From: Leuconostoc holzapfelii
Lineage (GTDB): Bacteria > Bacillota > Bacilli > Lactobacillales > Lactobacillaceae
Assembly: GCF_012396485.1 (NCBI RefSeq)
Contig: NZ_JAAXPO010000001.1
Span: 1 to 64,000 of the forward strand
Direction of reading: 5' to 3'
DNA length: 64,000 bases
Within the stretch, counting starts at the first letter, position 1. Each line of letters begins with the position of its first letter. The notes under the pieces were generated by a model. The model searched no databases, was not told the origin of the DNA, and saw only the letters and a program-made list of their open reading frames with translations. The position numbers were made by a program, and so were the translations under genes. Positions 51,053 through 60,220 of this stretch are shown here, piece after piece.

Positions 51053-52393
51053 TTATGGTCGGATACGGTTGGTCATACGTGGGAACGGAATGGCCTCACG
51101 AATGTGTTCTTCACCCGTCACAAACGTTACCATACGTTCCAAACCAAGGCCAAAGCCAGAATGTGGCACTGAGCCATACTTGCGCAAATCCAAATACCAA
51201 TTGTATTCGTCAAGATCCAAGCCTTGTTCTGCAATACGCATCTTCAAATACTCATAATCGGTATCACGTTCTGAACCGCCAATAATTTCACCATAACCTT
51301 CTGGTGCCAATAAGTCGGCAGAAATCACGACATCATCACGCGTCGCATGACGCTTCATGTAAAAGGCTTTAATCGCCTTAGGGAAGTTCACAATAAAGAC
51401 GGGCTTTGCGAAATGGTTGGCCAAGAATGTTTCTTCAGGAGAACCAAAGTCAACACCCCATTCAATGTCAAACCCATTGTCTTGCAACAACTTGACTGCA
51501 TCATCATAACTGATACGTGGATAAGGTAGTTGCGTATAAGATGCGAGCAAAGCCTTATCACGTTCAAGAATATCGAGTTCTTGGTCGTTTTTCTCCAAAA
51601 CTTTTGAAATCAAAAATGAAATGTAGCGTTCTTGCAGTTCAAGACTCTCTTCTTGATGCATAAAGGCCATTTCTGGTTCAACCATCCAAAATTCCGTCAA
51701 ATGACGACGTGTCTTAGACTTTTCTGCCCGGAAAGTTGGGCCGAAAGTAAAGACCTTTCCAAACGCCATGGCGCCTGCTTCGGCATACAATTGTCCCGTT
51801 TGTGACAAGTATGCTGATTCGCCAAAGTAATCCGTTTCAAATAATTCCGTTGTCCCTTCTGGCGCCGAACCAGTCAAAAGTGGCGAATCCAACTTTGTAA
51901 AGCCTTCGTTGTTAAAGAATTCATAAGTGGCCGCAATCAACGTATTGCGAATCTTCAATGTCGCAAATGGCTTCAAATGGCGGAGATACAAGTGGCGTTC
52001 ATCGAACAAAAAGTCTGTTCCGTGTTCTTTTGGTGTGATGGGATAATCTTGGCTATCACCAATGATTTCAATATCTGAGACAGCCATTTCATAACCAAAA
52101 GATGAGCGGGTATCTTCGTGAATTTCACCCGTCACGTAAAGACTCGTTTCTTGTTTCAAACCCTTTGCCAACTCAAACAATGCTTCTGAAACATCAGCCT
52201 TGGCAACCACCGCTTGGAAAAAAGCTGTCCCGTCGCGCAGTTGCAAAAAGGCCAACTTGCCAGAGCCACGCTTTTGGCGTAACCAAGCACCAATCTTGAC
52301 CGTTTGGCCAACATAGTTCTTAGCATCAATAATTTGAATTGTGGGAATATCTTGTGACATGATCATATGCATGTGACTTAAAATGCGCCACAT
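51053..52393 (-). CDS. asnS: Asparaginyl-tRNA synthetase
   Basis: 446 residues. The OB domain ([20 protein letters not shown]) precedes the class IIb core with [20 protein letters not shown] (motif 2) and [15 protein letters not shown] (motif 3). It attaches Asn to tRNA-Asn directly. The start is uncertain: AGGAG lies 4 nt before the ATG at 52393, which adds a 12-residue extension, while MSQDIPTIQ (52357) fits other AsnRS better but lacks a ribosome site. Confidence 0.95.
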   Translation of the reverse strand: MWRILSHMHMIMSQDIPTIQIIDAKNYVGQTVKIGAWLRQKRGSGKLAFLQLRDGTAFFQAVVAKADVSEALFELAKGLKQETSLYVTGEIHEDTRSSFGYEMAVSDIEIIGDSQDYPITPKEHGTDFLFDERHLYLRHLKPFATLKIRNTLIAATYEFFNNEGFTKLDSPLLTGSAPEGTTELFETDYFGESAYLSQTGQLYAEAGAMAFGKVFTFGPTFRAEKSKTRRHLTEFWMVEPEMAFMHQEESLELQERYISFLISKVLEKNDQELDILERDKALLASYTQLPYPRISYDDAVKLLQDNGFDIEWGVDFGSPEETFLANHFAKPVFIVNFPKAIKAFYMKRHATRDDVVISADLLAPEGYGEIIGGSERDTDYEYLKMRIAEQGLDLDEYNWYLDLRKYGSVPHSGFGLGLERMVTFVTGEEHIREAIPFPRMTNRIRP

Positions 52394-52411
52394 GCTTCTC
52401 CTATATTTTAA

Positions 52412-53593
52412 TTAAATGTATTGTTGAAAAAATGCCGTCAGCCGGCGAACAGCTTCGTCCAAAACTGCTTGATCTTTGGCATAACCCATACGCAAGTAAC
52501 CTGGCATCCCAAATCCTTCACCAGAAGGCATGGCCACCCGTGCCTCTTTGAGTAACTTCATGGATAACTCACTGGTATTGGCAACCCCTGCGGCAGCTAA
52601 GACTTGTGGCGCAACCTTTGGAAATAGGTAAAAAGCGCCTTCGGGTTTGACGGCCACCTCAAGCCCCGGCACCGTATTTAAGGCCTCAAATGTGGCATTC
52701 AACCGTTGCTCAAAGGCTTGGCGCATCACCTCAACGGATGATTGATCCCCCGTCAACGCTGCAATGGCAGCGTATTGCGCCACAGCGGTTGGATTGGAGG
52801 TCATGTGATCCAACAGTTTATTCATGGCTGTAATAATTTCTGAGCTGGCCAACGTCCAGCCAATCCGCCAACCGGTCATGGCGTAGGCTTTAGAGACCCC
52901 GTCAACGATAATCATTCGACTATTTTCAAGTGTTTGTAGTTGCAACCCAGAAGTAAATGTTGCCCCATTATAAACGAGCTGGCCGTAGATTTCATCTAAA
53001 ATCACGTAAGTTTCATGGGCAGCTGCCCAGTCCAAAATAGCCTGCAACTCGTCACGTGTATAAACCTGTCCCGTCGGATTCGTTGGTGAATTGACAATAA
53101 TCACTTTCACTGGCGTTGTCAATGCTGCCAAATCAGCAACCGTCAACTTCAAAGCAGCGTTGCTTGGGACAATTGTTTTTAATTGCCCTTCAGCGAGCTT
53201 AATTTGTTCAACGTAGCTGACCCATAGTGGGGCCGCAGCAACGACCACATCACCCGGATTCAAGAGCACTTGCATCAAGGCATAGAGTGATAATTTGGCA
53301 CCCGTCGTCACCGTCACGTTATTCAAGCCAAGCGTGGCTTTGTAACGTTGCGCCATTAAATCAACAATCGCTTGCTTTAGCGCATTCAAGCCACTTGTTG
53401 GTGTATAAAAACTCGTTTGATGGGCTTGAATCGCTGCAATCGCTGCTTGTGCGATGTGTTCTGGTGTTTGGAAATCTGATTCCCCCACGCCAAGATTAAT
53501 CACGTCAATGCCTTGCGCTTGCATTTCCTTGGCTAATCGACTCATTGCCAGTGTGGCAGCAGCTTCAACAGACTGCGCTCTTTCCGAAATCAT
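52412..53593 (-). CDS. aspB: Aspartate aminotransferase (class I, subgroup Ib)
   Basis: 393 residues. SMN-like opening AQSVEAAATLAMSRLAKEM, NLGVGESDFQTPEHI, NSPTNPTGQVYTRDEL, YVILDEIYGQLVYNG and the PLP Lys in VDGVSKAYAMTGWRIGW. It makes aspartate from oxaloacetate and glutamate. Located between ypmB and asnS exactly as in Bacillus, suggesting linked supply of Asp/Asn for translation. The start at 53593 follows GAGGAGAGG. 18 bp before asnS. Confidence 0.93.
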   Translation of the reverse strand: MISERAQSVEAAATLAMSRLAKEMQAQGIDVINLGVGESDFQTPEHIAQAAIAAIQAHQTSFYTPTSGLNALKQAIVDLMAQRYKATLGLNNVTVTTGAKLSLYALMQVLLNPGDVVVAAAPLWVSYVEQIKLAEGQLKTIVPSNAALKLTVADLAALTTPVKVIIVNSPTNPTGQVYTRDELQAILDWAAAHETYVILDEIYGQLVYNGATFTSGLQLQTLENSRMIIVDGVSKAYAMTGWRIGWTLASSEIITAMNKLLDHMTSNPTAVAQYAAIAALTGDQSSVEVMRQAFEQRLNATFEALNTVPGLEVAVKPEGAFYLFPKVAPQVLAAAGVANTSELSMKLLKEARVAMPSGEGFGMPGYLRMGYAKDQAVLDEAVRRLTAFFQQYI

Positions 53594-53612
53594 TTCCCTC
53601 TCCTCATGGTTG

Positions 53613-54146
53613 TTACAGGCCATTAATGACCCGATAAGGTTGTCCAGTTTTAAAATCAAGTGTGAGATAATTTAATGCATTATCTTGCCCCTTATAACAC
53701 ACTTCCCAAACCAACGTTTTTTTGTACTCACTAATGTTAGCTGAATAAATTTTCTTCGGTTTGTACGTTTTAAGCAAAAGCTTACCGAGCTGAGCATTGG
53801 TCATCCCGTCACTGCGCGAATAGGCTTTCACTTGATTGCTATGGCCATGCACAATCGCCACTTTTTCTCGGCCGCTTGATGTCGTCCCAGTGATGGCATA
53901 TGTGGTACTTTGCCGATTATCCACACTGATTTGCTGGACGGTAGCAATGTCTGTTTTCGCTTTCACTAACCGTTGCAGGCGATCTTCATCGTGGCGCATC
54001 GGGCTTAAAGAGATATAAAAATAACCCAGTGTTAACGCAGCAACGACAATGCCCACACCAGCCGCAATAAACCAAATCCGAGCCCAATGCACGCGTGATC
54101 GGCGTTGACGCTGGCGGATTCGAATATCATCTTTAAATTGCATCAT
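53613..54146 (-). CDS. YpmB-like membrane-anchored protein (DUF5590)
   Basis: 177 residues. A short basic N-terminus (RQRQRRSRVHWARIW) is followed by one membrane helix (FIAAGVGIVVAALTLGYFYI, about 26-45). Two extracellular repeats of cystatin-like PepSY/DUF5590 type follow (TYAITGTTSSGREKVAIVHG; KTLVWEVCYKGQDNALNYLT). Function is unknown; it may modulate wall or protease activity. Start 54146 lies 11 nt after GGAGG. Between dinG and aspB, as in Bacillus ypmB. Confidence 0.83.
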   Translation of the reverse strand: MMQFKDDIRIRQRQRRSRVHWARIWFIAAGVGIVVAALTLGYFYISLSPMRHDEDRLQRLVKAKTDIATVQQISVDNRQSTTYAITGTTSSGREKVAIVHGHSNQVKAYSRSDGMTNAQLGKLLLKTYKPKKIYSANISEYKKTLVWEVCYKGQDNALNYLTLDFKTGQPYRVINGL

Positions 54147-54185
54147 TTTTGTTTCGTCCTCCAACGCATAGCTAAATTAATTATA

Positions 54186-56588
54186 TCAAAAATCTGCTAA
54201 CAATTGGTTATACTGGGCAATCAAATTATTTTTCACATCAAAATGTGGTGTCATCACCAATTGAGACTTAAAGCGATGGCGTTGCATGGCATTTAATTGC
54301 GTAATTAACAAGGCTTGGCGGTGGCGTTGCATCTCAGTTAACACCAATGCCAATCGCGAAACTGGTTGCCAAACATCACGCTCGGGCACCATCACGACAC
54401 GTGGCAGCTCCTGATCGCGTAGCCACATGGTGGCCATGATTTTTGGGGTCACAAGTAAAATGTTTTGTTGTTCGGCATGGCGCTGACGTTGAATTTTTTC
54501 TAACGAACCAGTCACCCCTTCTGCGACAAGCCCATATTCTGTGGTTAGGACATGTTTCAACTTCTGATACCAATGATTCACCCGGTCGACATCTGGTAAA
54601 ATCACCATAATTTCGCCAACTGCTTGTTGTGTCAAAGCTTGTAAATGGCTCACAGGTGACGTCTTCCCCATTTGCACCACGGTGACTGGTGAGTTATCAA
54701 AATGAATAAAGTCGCGTTCGGCTGTCATTTGGGTTGGCACGTCGCGTAGAAAGCCACTAACTTGATGATCTAAATACTCACTCACAACCAACAACTTGTC
54801 TAACTGAGGTAAAAAGTTCGTCTGATAACTCGTTTGTACTGGGACAAAGAAGTGTTTGACCGTTTGTTTTTGGCCGTTATCTTCAACGACTATCGTTTTA
54901 ACCGTCACCTCTGGTTGGTGTTGTAGACGATTAATTTGCATGAGTTGGGCTGGTAGCGTTTCCCAAAATGCTGGCAGTGTGCCATACCCAATTTGAAGAA
55001 CGGTTGTTAACCGCTGACAGATTAACAACAACCGCTCAACCCGTTTGAGTTGCGCTGGTAGTTGATCGGTTTGGAGCGTTTGCTTAATGAGTTTTAAGGC
55101 CTCGGCGACACTTTGTTTGATAAACAAGCGTTGCTTATGGGTGAGTCCTGCAATTTCTTGATGCATCAGCCCTTTCAAACTATTTTGCATGGCGGTCAGA
55201 TTAATTTCTGCAGCATAATAAGCTGATAATTCATTGACAAACGCACTGGGTGTTTCCATCACAACTGCTGGCCAAGCCGATAACTGACGCGCAGCAAGCA
55301 AGTCACGCGATTGGTTGAAGTACGTGGCAAAATTCATAATTAACACGTCAGCGGCGTTGACTAAATGCTGCGCGCGTTGATAAAATCGGCCAGTGTCATC
55401 ACTTCTAATGTCATCAATTAACGTGAGATGGGCTGCCCCCACCTGAATTTCATGCAACAAACCGGTTTGTGTCTGCGTGAGCCAAACTAATAAGCGTGCT
55501 TTGAAAAACTGCGTGGGCGTTGCCGTGTCTACTTGTTGTAAGACGCGATTAAATTTTGCGACATCAATATAATCAGTTGGTTGATATAAAATCGCTGCCT
55601 GCTGTTGGACATCCAGTAACTTAGCAATTTTTTCAACCAATTGTTGCTGCTGATGTTGCAAACTCTCATCGTTTGTGAGCAAGACCATCGGCCGGGCATG
55701 AACGTCAAAACTTAACGGCAACAAATAGCCCAATGTTTTCCCAATTTTTGGGGCCGTCAATAACGTTAAGACACCGTTCGTTTTTTTCGTCATGAACGCA
55801 TGAATGCGATTCATTAACTCATTTTGCGCCGTGTTGGGCGTCAACCAATGCTCAAATTGTTGCATTTTCTCTTGGGCAGTCTTCGGATAGGCTGGCAAAT
55901 GGGTTGGCTTTGGATGATTCACCAGTTCGGGCTTGGTGATTGCGACTTGCGAGACAATTTCCAAGTCGTCTCGCTGACCTTTTGGTTTAACCGCACGTAA
56001 AAAATCTTGCGTCTGTCGCAGTAGTGGCCATTGACCGAACTGTAATTGTTGTAAGACCACGACAGGCAACTGTTCCGCTTTTTGCCATAGTTTTAAAAAC
56101 AATAATGCCGTTGCGTGCGCATCAGCATTCGCGCGATGCGCGTTATTCAACGTAATGTTCAGATAAGTCGTTAAATCTAGTAAGCGATACCCTGGCGCTG
56201 TGGGCAGTAAAATTTGGGCCAACTGCACGGTATCAATTGCCGGATTATCTAAGGCCGGAAACCCTGTCCGTGTCAATTCATCATTTAGGTAAGGATAATC
56301 AAAGTTGATATTATGTGCAATTAACACGGTATCTTGCAACATGCTTTTTAACACAGGGGCAATTTCTTCAAAATAAGGCGCATCACGCACATCTTTTTCT
56401 GAAATATGGGTCAATTGTTGAATATTGCGCTCAATGGCCTGGCCCGGATTAACAAACGATTCAAAATGATCAATGATGCGACGATTTTTGATAAAGGTCA
56501 TCCCGATTTGGATGATCCGGCCACCCTTAGCAACACTTTGGCCCGTTGTTTCTAAATCAACAACCACAAACGTTTTATTGGCGTTCAT
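54186..56588 (-). CDS. dinG: DinG-family protein: 3'-5' exonuclease with degenerate helicase domain
   Basis: 800 residues. The N-terminal DnaQ-like exonuclease (about 5-170) is complete: VVDLETTGQSV (DxE), AHNINFDYPYLNDE and HRANADAHATALLF. The remaining ~600 residues align by position with an XPD/DinG helicase but lack its motifs. Walker A is reduced to TAPKIGKTLGYLLP, the DEAH box region reads AWPAVVMETPSAFVNEL, and no QxxGRxxR motif is present near the C-terminus. It probably works as a nuclease only, as described for Staphylococcus aureus DinG. First gene of dinG-ypmB-aspB-asnS-dnaD. Confidence 0.88.
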   Translation of the reverse strand: MNANKTFVVVDLETTGQSVAKGGRIIQIGMTFIKNRRIIDHFESFVNPGQAIERNIQQLTHISEKDVRDAPYFEEIAPVLKSMLQDTVLIAHNINFDYPYLNDELTRTGFPALDNPAIDTVQLAQILLPTAPGYRLLDLTTYLNITLNNAHRANADAHATALLFLKLWQKAEQLPVVVLQQLQFGQWPLLRQTQDFLRAVKPKGQRDDLEIVSQVAITKPELVNHPKPTHLPAYPKTAQEKMQQFEHWLTPNTAQNELMNRIHAFMTKKTNGVLTLLTAPKIGKTLGYLLPLSFDVHARPMVLLTNDESLQHQQQQLVEKIAKLLDVQQQAAILYQPTDYIDVAKFNRVLQQVDTATPTQFFKARLLVWLTQTQTGLLHEIQVGAAHLTLIDDIRSDDTGRFYQRAQHLVNAADVLIMNFATYFNQSRDLLAARQLSAWPAVVMETPSAFVNELSAYYAAEINLTAMQNSLKGLMHQEIAGLTHKQRLFIKQSVAEALKLIKQTLQTDQLPAQLKRVERLLLICQRLTTVLQIGYGTLPAFWETLPAQLMQINRLQHQPEVTVKTIVVEDNGQKQTVKHFFVPVQTSYQTNFLPQLDKLLVVSEYLDHQVSGFLRDVPTQMTAERDFIHFDNSPVTVVQMGKTSPVSHLQALTQQAVGEIMVILPDVDRVNHWYQKLKHVLTTEYGLVAEGVTGSLEKIQRQRHAEQQNILLVTPKIMATMWLRDQELPRVVMVPERDVWQPVSRLALVLTEMQRHRQALLITQLNAMQRHRFKSQLVMTPHFDVKNNLIAQYNQLLADF

Positions 56589-56621
56589 AAAAACACCTTT
56601 CTTTTAATTTATTGGCGAATA

Positions 56622-56673
56622 GCGTTGTTAACTTCACCCTAATGTGCTGACATTACAACAAACTTAACAACGC
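56622..56673 (-). promoter_or_regulatory. Nested inverted repeats in the dinG leader
   Basis: GCGTTGTTAA and TTAACAACGC (10 bp, perfect) enclose TAATGT-gctg-ACATTA, with 8-nt symmetric spacers. The block starts just after the predicted dinG transcription start (-10 TAAAAT at 56686-56691), so it would fold as a long hairpin in the 5' UTR. Confidence 0.55.
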
Positions 56674-56687
56674 AATTCTTCTATCAT

Positions 56688-56717
56688 TTTACACTATTTG
56701 GGAAAGTGCGGTACAAT
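56688..56717 (+). promoter_or_regulatory. Promoter of mvk, overlapping the dinG -10
   Basis: TTTACA, 18-bp spacer, TACAAT on the plus strand. The -35 shares bases with the minus-strand TAAAAT (dinG -10), so the two promoters may interfere. Confidence 0.55.
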
Positions 56718-56742
56718 AGGAGAGGAAATTTGGAGAAAAATC

Positions 56743-57675
56743 ATGATTAGTCAAATGCTTGGTGTTGGCATTGCCCACGCCAAAATTATTTTAGTCGGCG
56801 AACATGCAGTCGTATACAACCAACCAGCCATCGCCATTCCCCTCACCAATCTCATGGTCACCACAACGATTCGGCCAGCTTTTCGCGGCCAAACGATTGA
56901 AAGCAACACCTTTCACGGTGACCTCGATGAATTGGGCGCCAATGTCGAGGGTTTGCGACAATTGATATTAAAATTACTACAACATCTTAAGCTATCAGAT
57001 GCATCGTTTAATTTAGAAATTGAAACCAACATCCCCCAAGAACGTGGTTTTGGCGCTTCAGCCGCCTTTGCAACATCCATTACAAAGGCCTTTTTTGATT
57101 ATGTGAACGCGTCCTTGACACCCGCATTGCTCAAGCATTTTACGGACTTAGCCGAGAGTATTTCTCATGGCTCTGCTTCTGGCTTGGATGCCGCGACCGT
57201 GAGTTCAGATGATCCGATTTGGTTTGTCAAAAATGATACCTTGACCCCTTTTAAAATGGCTTTAACCGGCACATTGGTGGTTGCAGATACTGGGATTCAT
57301 GGGCAAACGATGCACGCTGTTAATATTGTTAAAACCAATCTCACGGATGATTATGACCTGACCTGGCAGAAAATTGTCCATTTAGGCCAAATCGCTGAAA
57401 AAGTGCGGACAGACTTGACGGACAATCACCCCGAACACGTCGGCTTGCTTTTCACCGCTGCCCATCACGAATTGCAATCTTTAGGTATTTCCCACCCCAA
57501 GTTGGATAACCTAGTCAATGCTGCGTTACATGCTGGGGCGCTTGGTGCCAAACTCACTGGCGCTGGCATTGGCGGGGCCATGTTTGCTTTGGCGAGAAAC
57601 AACGATGAAGCCATTACAATTGCCAGTGCATTAACCAAAGCTGGCGCACAAAATACTTGGATTCAACCATTATAA
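56743..57675 (+). CDS. mvk: Mevalonate kinase
   Basis: 310 residues, GHMP kinase family. GIAHAKIILVGEHAVVYNQP (motif 1), PQERGFGASAAFATSI (ATP-binding motif 2, about 105-120; G-F-G-A-S variant of GLGSS) and AKLTGAGIGGAMFAL (motif 3) are present. It phosphorylates mevalonate for isoprenoid synthesis, the pathway used by lactic acid bacteria. The start is the ATG at 56743, behind GGAGAAAAA; the longer frame has no support. The rest of the pathway (mvaD, pmk) is not adjacent. A terminator follows. Confidence 0.93.
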   Translation: MISQMLGVGIAHAKIILVGEHAVVYNQPAIAIPLTNLMVTTTIRPAFRGQTIESNTFHGDLDELGANVEGLRQLILKLLQHLKLSDASFNLEIETNIPQERGFGASAAFATSITKAFFDYVNASLTPALLKHFTDLAESISHGSASGLDAATVSSDDPIWFVKNDTLTPFKMALTGTLVVADTGIHGQTMHAVNIVKTNLTDDYDLTWQKIVHLGQIAEKVRTDLTDNHPEHVGLLFTAAHHELQSLGISHPKLDNLVNAALHAGALGAKLTGAGIGGAMFALARNNDEAITIASALTKAGAQNTWIQPL

Positions 57676-57703
57676 AAACCTAGCCCATGGGCTAGGTTTT
57701 TAT
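57675..57703. terminator. Bidirectional terminator, mvk / sortase operon
   Basis: AAAACCTAGCCC-atgg-type palindrome with GGGCTAGGTTTTT. It ends mvk and the accessory Sec operon from the other side. Confidence 0.88.
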
Positions 57704-57705
57704 GT

Positions 57706-58665
57706 TTACTTTTTAGTCCCGCCGGCATCCCCGTTGGCGCCTTCTTCAACCCCTGGGTTCCACCAGTTAACATGCGCATTGGTATTTTGCACGCGTAAAT
57801 TAAACAGTCGGATCAACTTTTGTGGCGCCGCCTGCCACGTCTCATGCTTTTTTAAGACTGCATGCGTCACAATGCGATATTGGGTTGATGGAAACAAACA
57901 ACTGATAATCGTGAGACTGGGTTGGTCGGTTGGATTTAAGACGTTCACATCGGTCTTATCCACCGTGGTCTGACCTGTAATTTCATACTCGTACAAGCCA
58001 GTTGCATTGGCTAAAATAACCGATTTGCCCGTTAACCAAGATGACCCTTTTAAACGCCCATTTTTCAGATACGGCGCATTGCGATTATTACTTTCTTGTA
58101 ACGCACTAAATCCGGTTTTCCCATCATTAAAATTGTGCCCCGCCAGACCATAATTCCCTTGGCCCATGACGGGTTTTTGCTGGCCTAAGGGATCAACACC
58201 GGAGCGATTGGCATAATCAGCCCCAGCATCGAGCCCCTGATTGGTGTAGGCATCATTATAAATTGGGAGTAATATATAACGACTGGGAATGGCAACAAAC
58301 CCTTGTTTTTCCAACCCTTTTTGCGCTTGTCTCATGACCATTTGGGCGATTTTTTGACGAGAAGTTTTGTCGCGATCGGCTTGTTGATTGTGGCGCCGTT
58401 GACTTTGCGCTTGCACCAAATTGAGGGTGTTATCTTTCAAATGCCCCATATTTTTTTGGTAGGCATAATCAACACCCACGGCGACCAAAGCTGCCACACA
58501 GGCCCACAGCAATGCACGCTGAAACCATTGCCGAAATTTTTTGTACCGATAATGACAGCCCCATTGCCCTAAAAACACCGCAACCAAAACAAAAGCAAAA
58601 ATGCCGCCTTCAAAAAAGAGTGGTTGAAGTTGCCAAGGAAAAATTTGTGTCAGTGTCAGGCTCAT
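57706..58665 (-). CDS. srtA: Class A-like sortase with two N-terminal membrane helices
   Basis: 319 residues, longer than a usual SrtA (about 230). Two hydrophobic segments (FFEGGIFAFVLVAVFLGQW, about 17-35; ALLWACVAALVAVGVDYAY, about 51-69) precede the sortase barrel. Catalytic His is in YGLAGHNFNDG, Cys in LTIISCLFPSTQ and Arg in YRIVTHAVL. It would cut an LPxTG signal and link a protein to the wall. As the last gene of the secA2 operon it may serve the adhesin exported by that system. GAGG lies 10 nt before the ATG. Confidence 0.85.
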   Translation of the reverse strand: MSLTLTQIFPWQLQPLFFEGGIFAFVLVAVFLGQWGCHYRYKKFRQWFQRALLWACVAALVAVGVDYAYQKNMGHLKDNTLNLVQAQSQRRHNQQADRDKTSRQKIAQMVMRQAQKGLEKQGFVAIPSRYILLPIYNDAYTNQGLDAGADYANRSGVDPLGQQKPVMGQGNYGLAGHNFNDGKTGFSALQESNNRNAPYLKNGRLKGSSWLTGKSVILANATGLYEYEITGQTTVDKTDVNVLNPTDQPSLTIISCLFPSTQYRIVTHAVLKKHETWQAAPQKLIRLFNLRVQNTNAHVNWWNPGVEEGANGDAGGTKK

Positions 58666-58688
58666 GTGCGACTGTCCTCAATCGTAAG

Positions 58689-58874
58689 TTAATGAATAAA
58701 TAATTTCAACAAAAGCATCAATGAGCCCCCAATCACACCGATGGCCATCAAAAGGGCAAACAAAAACTCTAATATTTTGGTTTGCTTATGCCCCTTTTTC
58801 TCATCAGTCGGTTCATACCGTGCCTCTTTTAAGCGTTGATTAATTTGGCTTTGAATGGGATCTTTTGCACTCAT
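58689..58874 (-). CDS. Small membrane protein, positional candidate for Asp4 (SecE-like)
   Basis: 61 residues: a charged soluble N-terminus (MSAKDPIQSQINQRLKEARY, then DEKKGHKQTK) and one C-terminal membrane helix (ILEFLFALLMAIGVIGGSLM). The start overlaps the gtfB stop (ATGA). In streptococcal accessory Sec loci, asp4, a SecE-like one-helix protein, follows gtfB. Size, topology and place agree, but sequence similarity cannot be checked here, so the assignment is by synteny. No second small gene (asp5) follows. Confidence 0.6.
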   Translation of the reverse strand: MSAKDPIQSQINQRLKEARYEPTDEKKGHKQTKILEFLFALLMAIGVIGGSLMLLLKLFIH

Positions 58875-60220
58875 GCCACCGGCCCCGTTGCCATATGCGC
58901 TAACAAGGCGCGATAATCTGCTGGTGAACTTTGACCGGCAGCAGCATGCTGCGCATTAAGCATGTCCGCCAGATATTCGGGCTCATCACACAAGCGGTGT
59001 AGCGTGTCAATCAACTGTTCAGGCTGCGCTTCATCAAATGTTAACGCATCGAGGGTGAAATGTGGGTTGTGTTTGGTTTGTTCGAATGCCATAATCACAG
59101 CATTGTCAAGGTATGCTTGGCGAATTGCCGACATCACCTCATTACTGCCATTAATATCCAAGTATAACACACTCTGTTTGAACAATTTTTCCACCCGTTG
59201 GAACGTCACGTTGGGATAGAGTGACACATTTTTATAATCGCCAAGACTCATCAATTTTGTCGACATTTCGGTGAACGCCGCAACGTTAAAGTGGACATTT
59301 GGCGTTGCCGCCACGATCTCTGCGACATGCGCAATTTGGTCCGTGTTCGTCAAGATAAACGCTTCATTTTTCTTGTTTCGGTGCTTAACGATTGGATAAT
59401 TATAGCCAATGTAGTCAATAGCAATTTGTTGTTGCAACTGTTGAATATTATCGCGTTCAAAATCCGTCTTATTTTGGAACACAATATTTTTAGTTCGGCC
59501 ATTTTGTGCAATGAGGGTGGTCATATTACCTGGAATTTCACCGCTTTCTGGTAACGTTTCTTGCCAAAATAGGATATCTCGGCCCGGCTGATCGAGTTGA
59601 TAGGACACGAGAAATGGTGTCGCTAATGAATTATAAATTAACCCATCGATTGTGCCAAATTCGTGGGTCAAAAATTCTGTCACGAAATCAATTCGCGACT
59701 TGAAAAAGTAAATTTTGTCCTCACGGTTTAAAATAATATTGCTCGTCACATAATTTTCGACAATCACTTCATGGTCGTCAGCATCATAATAAGATGTCAT
59801 CACAGGTTGATGATTCGCATTATAGTTCGTCTGCGCATAACGCCACCCTGACTGATTGTAATGATCCACACTGCGCACGCCACCATCTAATCCAAGCCAC
59901 TCTACCCGTTGCACGATGCGCTGGTTTTGCTTAGTATCTTCATAAATGATATTCGCCCGCTTATAGCTTTCATCATAGACTGCCGCCTGCGTTGCATCGC
60001 CACGAATTTCCCAAAAATCAGGCACCTCGAGTTGATCAAAATACAAAGGTTCCCCCTGCCTTTGTGCCATTTTTGTGTAATAACCAAAAGGCGAAATCAC
60101 ATCTTCAGGTAAAAAGCCTTCATCATTGATGACAATCGTTGGGAGATCATAACCAGCTTGTTTTAACGAATAGTGTAAATCTCTGGTACGTTGTTCGTAA
60201 GTATCAAATAAATTAATCAT
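58871..60220 (-). CDS. gtfB: Accessory Sec glycosylation chaperone/co-glycosyltransferase GtfB
   Basis: 449 residues, the usual length. It starts INLFDTYEQRTRDLHYSLKQ. It has GtfB-type segments (PFGYYTKMAQRQGEPLYFDQ; SYYDADDHEVIVENYVTSN; IGYNYPIVKHRNKKNEAFIL). GtfB has no catalysis of its own in studied streptococci: it binds the serine-rich adhesin and GtfA to form the GlcNAc transferase for Ser/Thr residues. It overlaps gtfA by 8 bp, consistent with a fixed ratio in the complex. Confidence 0.9.
   Translation of the reverse strand: MINLFDTYEQRTRDLHYSLKQAGYDLPTIVINDEGFLPEDVISPFGYYTKMAQRQGEPLYFDQLEVPDFWEIRGDATQAAVYDESYKRANIIYEDTKQNQRIVQRVEWLGLDGGVRSVDHYNQSGWRYAQTNYNANHQPVMTSYYDADDHEVIVENYVTSNIILNREDKIYFFKSRIDFVTEFLTHEFGTIDGLIYNSLATPFLVSYQLDQPGRDILFWQETLPESGEIPGNMTTLIAQNGRTKNIVFQNKTDFERDNIQQLQQQIAIDYIGYNYPIVKHRNKKNEAFILTNTDQIAHVAEIVAATPNVHFNVAAFTEMSTKLMSLGDYKNVSLYPNVTFQRVEKLFKQSVLYLDINGSNEVMSAIRQAYLDNAVIMAFEQTKHNPHFTLDALTFDEAQPEQLIDTLHRLCDEPEYLADMLNAQHAAAGQSSPADYRALLAHMATGPVA

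Noticed and set aside
56589-56742. A LexA box in front of dinG, as in E. coli
   Set aside because: No GAAC-N4-GTTC pattern is found there; the inverted repeat present has a different sequence.
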